Shown here piece by piece: positions 5,196-7,151 of a stretch of 7,151 nt of DNA. This stretch comes from Legionellaceae bacterium UBA2794 (GTDB lineage Bacteria > Pseudomonadota > Gammaproteobacteria > Legionellales > Legionellaceae): assembly GCA_002352055.1 (NCBI GenBank), contig DEHS01000092.1:116018-123168 (forward strand), in the 5' to 3' direction. Position 1 is the first letter of the stretch, and each line of letters opens with the position of its first letter. A program made the translations under genes and the position numbers. The notes beneath the pieces are model-generated. The model saw nothing but the letters and a program-made list of their open reading frames with translations, did not search any database and was not told the DNA's origin.

Positions 5196-6569
5196 TTAGA
5201 TAGTTATAGGATCGGTTGGTAACGTAATTCGCACTGATAAGCCTCCGGTGGGATGGTTTTCGGCAATAATGCTTCCTTGATGCAACGATACAGCTCGAGC
5301 AGCAATAGCTAAACCTAAGCCATAACCTCCGGTTTTTTTTGTTCTGGAGCTATCTACTCGATAAAAAGGGGCAAAAATTTTCTCGAGTTGCTCTTCAGGA
5401 ACACCCGGGCCATGGTCTCTAATATTAATTCCGACCTCTTTTTTAATATCATCCTTACTAAGTGTTATGACTACTTTTTGATTTGTTGCAGAGTAATGGA
5501 GCGCGTTTCGAACTATATTTTCGATAGCTCTATGGATTAACCTGGCATCAATATTTAGCTTACAGGAATTAATGATTTTTGTATGAACCCGCATGCTCTC
5601 CTCGCCGAACTCATAATTTGCATCTTGGGTAATTTCTTTAATTAAATCATCCAGGTTTGTTTCCGCGAGATTAAGCTCCGTTGTTGATTTTTCAAGGCGA
5701 GCAAAATCAAGTATTTCCCCAATCAGGGAATTCAATCTGGAGCTTTCAATTTCCATTCGTTTAAACTCGTTTTCCGCAAGGTTTTTTGTTTTATTGCGAC
5801 CTAATTCTAAAGCAATATTTAATCGGGCAAGAGGTGAGCGCAATTCGTGGGAGATATCCTGCAGTAAGCGCTCTTTTGAGGTAACCAGAGTTTCTAATTG
5901 CTCAGCCATACGATCAAATTCATTACTTAGCTCGGCTATTTCATCCTTACTATGACCTCTAAAATGTCCTACTCTGGTGTTGAGTTTTCCTGTAGCTATT
6001 GATTTCGCAGCCATACCGAGCGAGCGAAGGGGCTGCGTCAAATAGATCGATAGTAAGTAGCAAATCAAGCCACTGATAAAAGTAGCAAGGGTCAGTCTGA
6101 TTGTTAAGCCGGCCCAGGGAATTTGGACAAAATAGGATATTGGCTTCTCGCTTACCGCAGCCAATCGGTAATATTTGCCTGAGGTGGAAAGAATTTCATG
6201 ACTGACAATTAATTTACCTGATTTTAAAATACCTTCACTGGGTAGTTCGTCATTGATAAGGCTTGCTGCAACGTTTTTTACATTTTCTGGCGCGGCCTGA
6301 GTCCCAATGATATCCCCGGTGTTGGATAAGAGATAAATGGACATGTGGCGTGAAAGGCCTATTTGATTAAGCCATTTAAGTAAAGCAGCTTGTTGACCTG
6401 ACTCGAAAGTTGCAACAGCTGCGTTCGCATAACTGTCCATAAACATCTCTTCCCGTGCTGGCTGGGAGGACTTTTGAGCAATTTGACTGGTGACCCAGGC
6501 AGTGGTAAATATAATTAAAATTGTTGCTAACCAAAAAGAGATAAAAATTTTCCAATACAAACTACGCAT
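5196..6569 (-). CDS. cpxA: Envelope-stress sensor histidine kinase (CpxA)
   Basis: From the ATG at 6569 the protein has 457 residues, the same as E. coli CpxA. Layout: first membrane helix about 6-27, periplasmic sensor domain about 28-151, second helix about 152-177, and HAMP about 178-230. HisKA follows, with the phospho-acceptor H241 in LLQDISHELRSPLARL, then the ATPase domain: N box IENIVRNALHYS (N351, N355), D385 and G387 in RDHGPGVP, FAPFYRVD (399-406), and GGYGLGLAIA (414-423). All catalytic motifs are intact. CpxA autophosphorylates at the inner membrane, transfers to CpxR and also dephosphorylates it, responding to envelope protein stress; in Legionella pneumophila CpxRA is known to influence Dot/Icm effector genes. 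The start lies inside the end of cpxR (8-base overlap). A GTG at 6590 would add seven residues but is less likely given the E. coli length and MRSLYWKIF start. Confidence 0.9.
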   Translation of the reverse strand: MRSLYWKIFISFWLATILIIFTTAWVTSQIAQKSSQPAREEMFMDSYANAAVATFESGQQAALLKWLNQIGLSRHMSIYLLSNTGDIIGTQAAPENVKNVAASLINDELPSEGILKSGKLIVSHEILSTSGKYYRLAAVSEKPISYFVQIPWAGLTIRLTLATFISGLICYLLSIYLTQPLRSLGMAAKSIATGKLNTRVGHFRGHSKDEIAELSNEFDRMAEQLETLVTSKERLLQDISHELRSPLARLNIALELGRNKTKNLAENEFKRMEIESSRLNSLIGEILDFARLEKSTTELNLAETNLDDLIKEITQDANYEFGEESMRVHTKIINSCKLNIDARLIHRAIENIVRNALHYSATNQKVVITLSKDDIKKEVGINIRDHGPGVPEEQLEKIFAPFYRVDSSRTKKTGGYGLGLAIAARAVSLHQGSIIAENHPTGGLSVRITLPTDPITI

Positions 6570-7151
6570 TAAACATATATCCAAATCCACGGACTGTTTT
6601 AACTATGGGCTCCCCATTTGGATTATCACCTAATTTATTTCTAAGATTACTAATGTGAACATCAATACTTCGGTCGTAAGCAGTATATTTTCTGCCTAGT
6701 GCGTATTCTGTCAGTTCTTCTTTAGAAAAAGCCTGACCTGGGGATTTGATGAGCATTTCTAGAATATTAAATTCGGCATTAGTCAGCTCAAGATAGATTC
6801 CGGCCATAGTGACATGCCTTTTAGAACAGTCAACTACGATATTATGGTGTTCAATGATGGGCTTTTGTACCGGGACTTTTTGCGTTCTTCTTAAAATTGC
6901 CCGTAATCGTGCTACCAGTTCTCTGGGGTTACAAGGTTTGGGCAAATAGTCATCAGCACCAATTTCAAGCCCTACGATACGGTCGATATCATCCCCGCGG
7001 GCTGTTAACATGAGCACAGGAGTTTCCAAATGTTCGCGAATTGCTTTCAAGACCTCAAAACCATTTAATTTAGGAAGCATCACATCGAGGACAATAGCGT
7101 CAAAACATTGATTTAATGCTTTCTTGACACCGCTTTCACCATCATGCACGC
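6562..7151 (-). CDS. cpxR: Response regulator of the OmpR/PhoB class (CpxR), N-terminus cut off by the window edge
   Basis: This is a partial gene: the first roughly 35-40 residues lie beyond the right edge. The GTG at 7149 is an internal valine in VHDGESG (E. coli CpxR has AHDGEQA), not a start. Receiver-domain residues present are the phospho-acceptor Asp in IVLDVMLPKLNG (codon at about 7086-7084), the conserved Thr in MLTARG and the Lys in LPKP. The C-terminal winged helix contains ELTNAEFNILEML and DRSIDVHISNLRNKL, and it ends with TVRGFGYMF, all typical of OmpR-class DNA-binding domains. LGRKYTAYDRSIDVHISNLR follows E. coli CpxR (LGKRLTPFDRAIDMHISNLR) closely, which separates it from PhoB or OmpR. 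It stops with TAG at 6564-6562, overlapping the cpxA start, so the two are translated together. Its promoter is outside the window. Confidence 0.92.
   Translation of the reverse strand, partial: VHDGESGVKKALNQCFDAIVLDVMLPKLNGFEVLKAIREHLETPVLMLTARGDDIDRIVGLEIGADDYLPKPCNPRELVARLRAILRRTQKVPVQKPIIEHHNIVVDCSKRHVTMAGIYLELTNAEFNILEMLIKSPGQAFSKEELTEYALGRKYTAYDRSIDVHISNLRNKLGDNPNGEPIVKTVRGFGYMFNA

Noticed and set aside
5333..5340. Run of eight T (A8 on the coding strand) within the cpxA ATP-binding region, as a programmed frameshift site
   Set aside because: AAA AAA lysine codons are common in AT-rich genomes, the main frame stays intact through all motifs, and no downstream stimulatory structure is seen.
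6570..6590. A GTG start for CpxA seven codons upstream
   Set aside because: The ATG at 6569 gives exactly the E. coli CpxA length and begins with the basic MRSLYWK before the first membrane helix; the added residues are acidic.
7147..7149. GTG as the start of the response regulator
   Set aside because: The residues before it in the family include the acidic pocket of the receiver domain, which would be missing; the frame is still open at the window edge, so it is an internal Val.
1..7151. CpxR boxes (two GTAAA separated by about five bases) that would make window genes Cpx targets
   Set aside because: I found isolated GTAAA words, for example near 1794 and 4148, but no properly spaced pair upstream of a gene. 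The cpxR promoter itself is outside the window.

Overview
The window looks like a chromosomal segment of an AT-rich gammaproteobacterium, most plausibly Legionella or a close relative. This rests on the overall low GC, the style of the proteins (LpdA, RimI, a CpxR/CpxA pair, a PCP/SlyB-type lipoprotein) and the many lineage-type hypothetical proteins. No ribosomal RNA or other decisive marker is present, so the genus is an inference. I see no transposase, integrase, phage gene, tRNA or CRISPR array.

Left part, plus strand: the 3' end of lpdA (dihydrolipoamide dehydrogenase, ending at 179), then a T-tract-less hairpin, then rimI (281-745, ribosomal-protein-alanine N-acetyltransferase), then an unrecognised secreted protein (929-1561) built from two copies of a four-cysteine module. 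It is followed by a pair of related, oppositely oriented hairpins (1595-1671) lying between two convergent genes.

Middle and right part, minus strand. Read in the direction of transcription (right to left): cpxR (partial, enters from the right edge) and cpxA overlap by 8 bases and form an envelope-stress two-component system. After a 99-base gap holding a good sigma70-type promoter and a near-palindrome comes a tight four-gene cluster. It consists of a multi-spanning membrane protein with a C-terminal heptapeptide repeat, then cdd (cytidine deaminase), punA (purine nucleoside phosphorylase) and deoC (deoxyribose-phosphate aldolase). Gaps are 15 bases, 4 bases and a 4-base GTGA overlap. The three enzymes fit (deoxy)nucleoside salvage and catabolism: deamination of cytidines, phosphorolysis of purine nucleosides, and cleavage of deoxyribose-5-phosphate to glyceraldehyde-3-phosphate and acetaldehyde. 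The phosphopentomutase step that links the last two is not encoded here. The last minus-strand gene (1746-2138) is a small lipoprotein that resembles SlyB/PCP at both ends but has lost the glycine-zipper middle.

The points most worth a second look are the duplicated CxDxW...YCSC...C secreted protein, the inverted hairpin pair that can fold in two mutually exclusive ways, the zipper-less SlyB-like lipoprotein, and the unknown repeat-tailed membrane protein leading the nucleoside salvage operon. None is proven here to be a new system.
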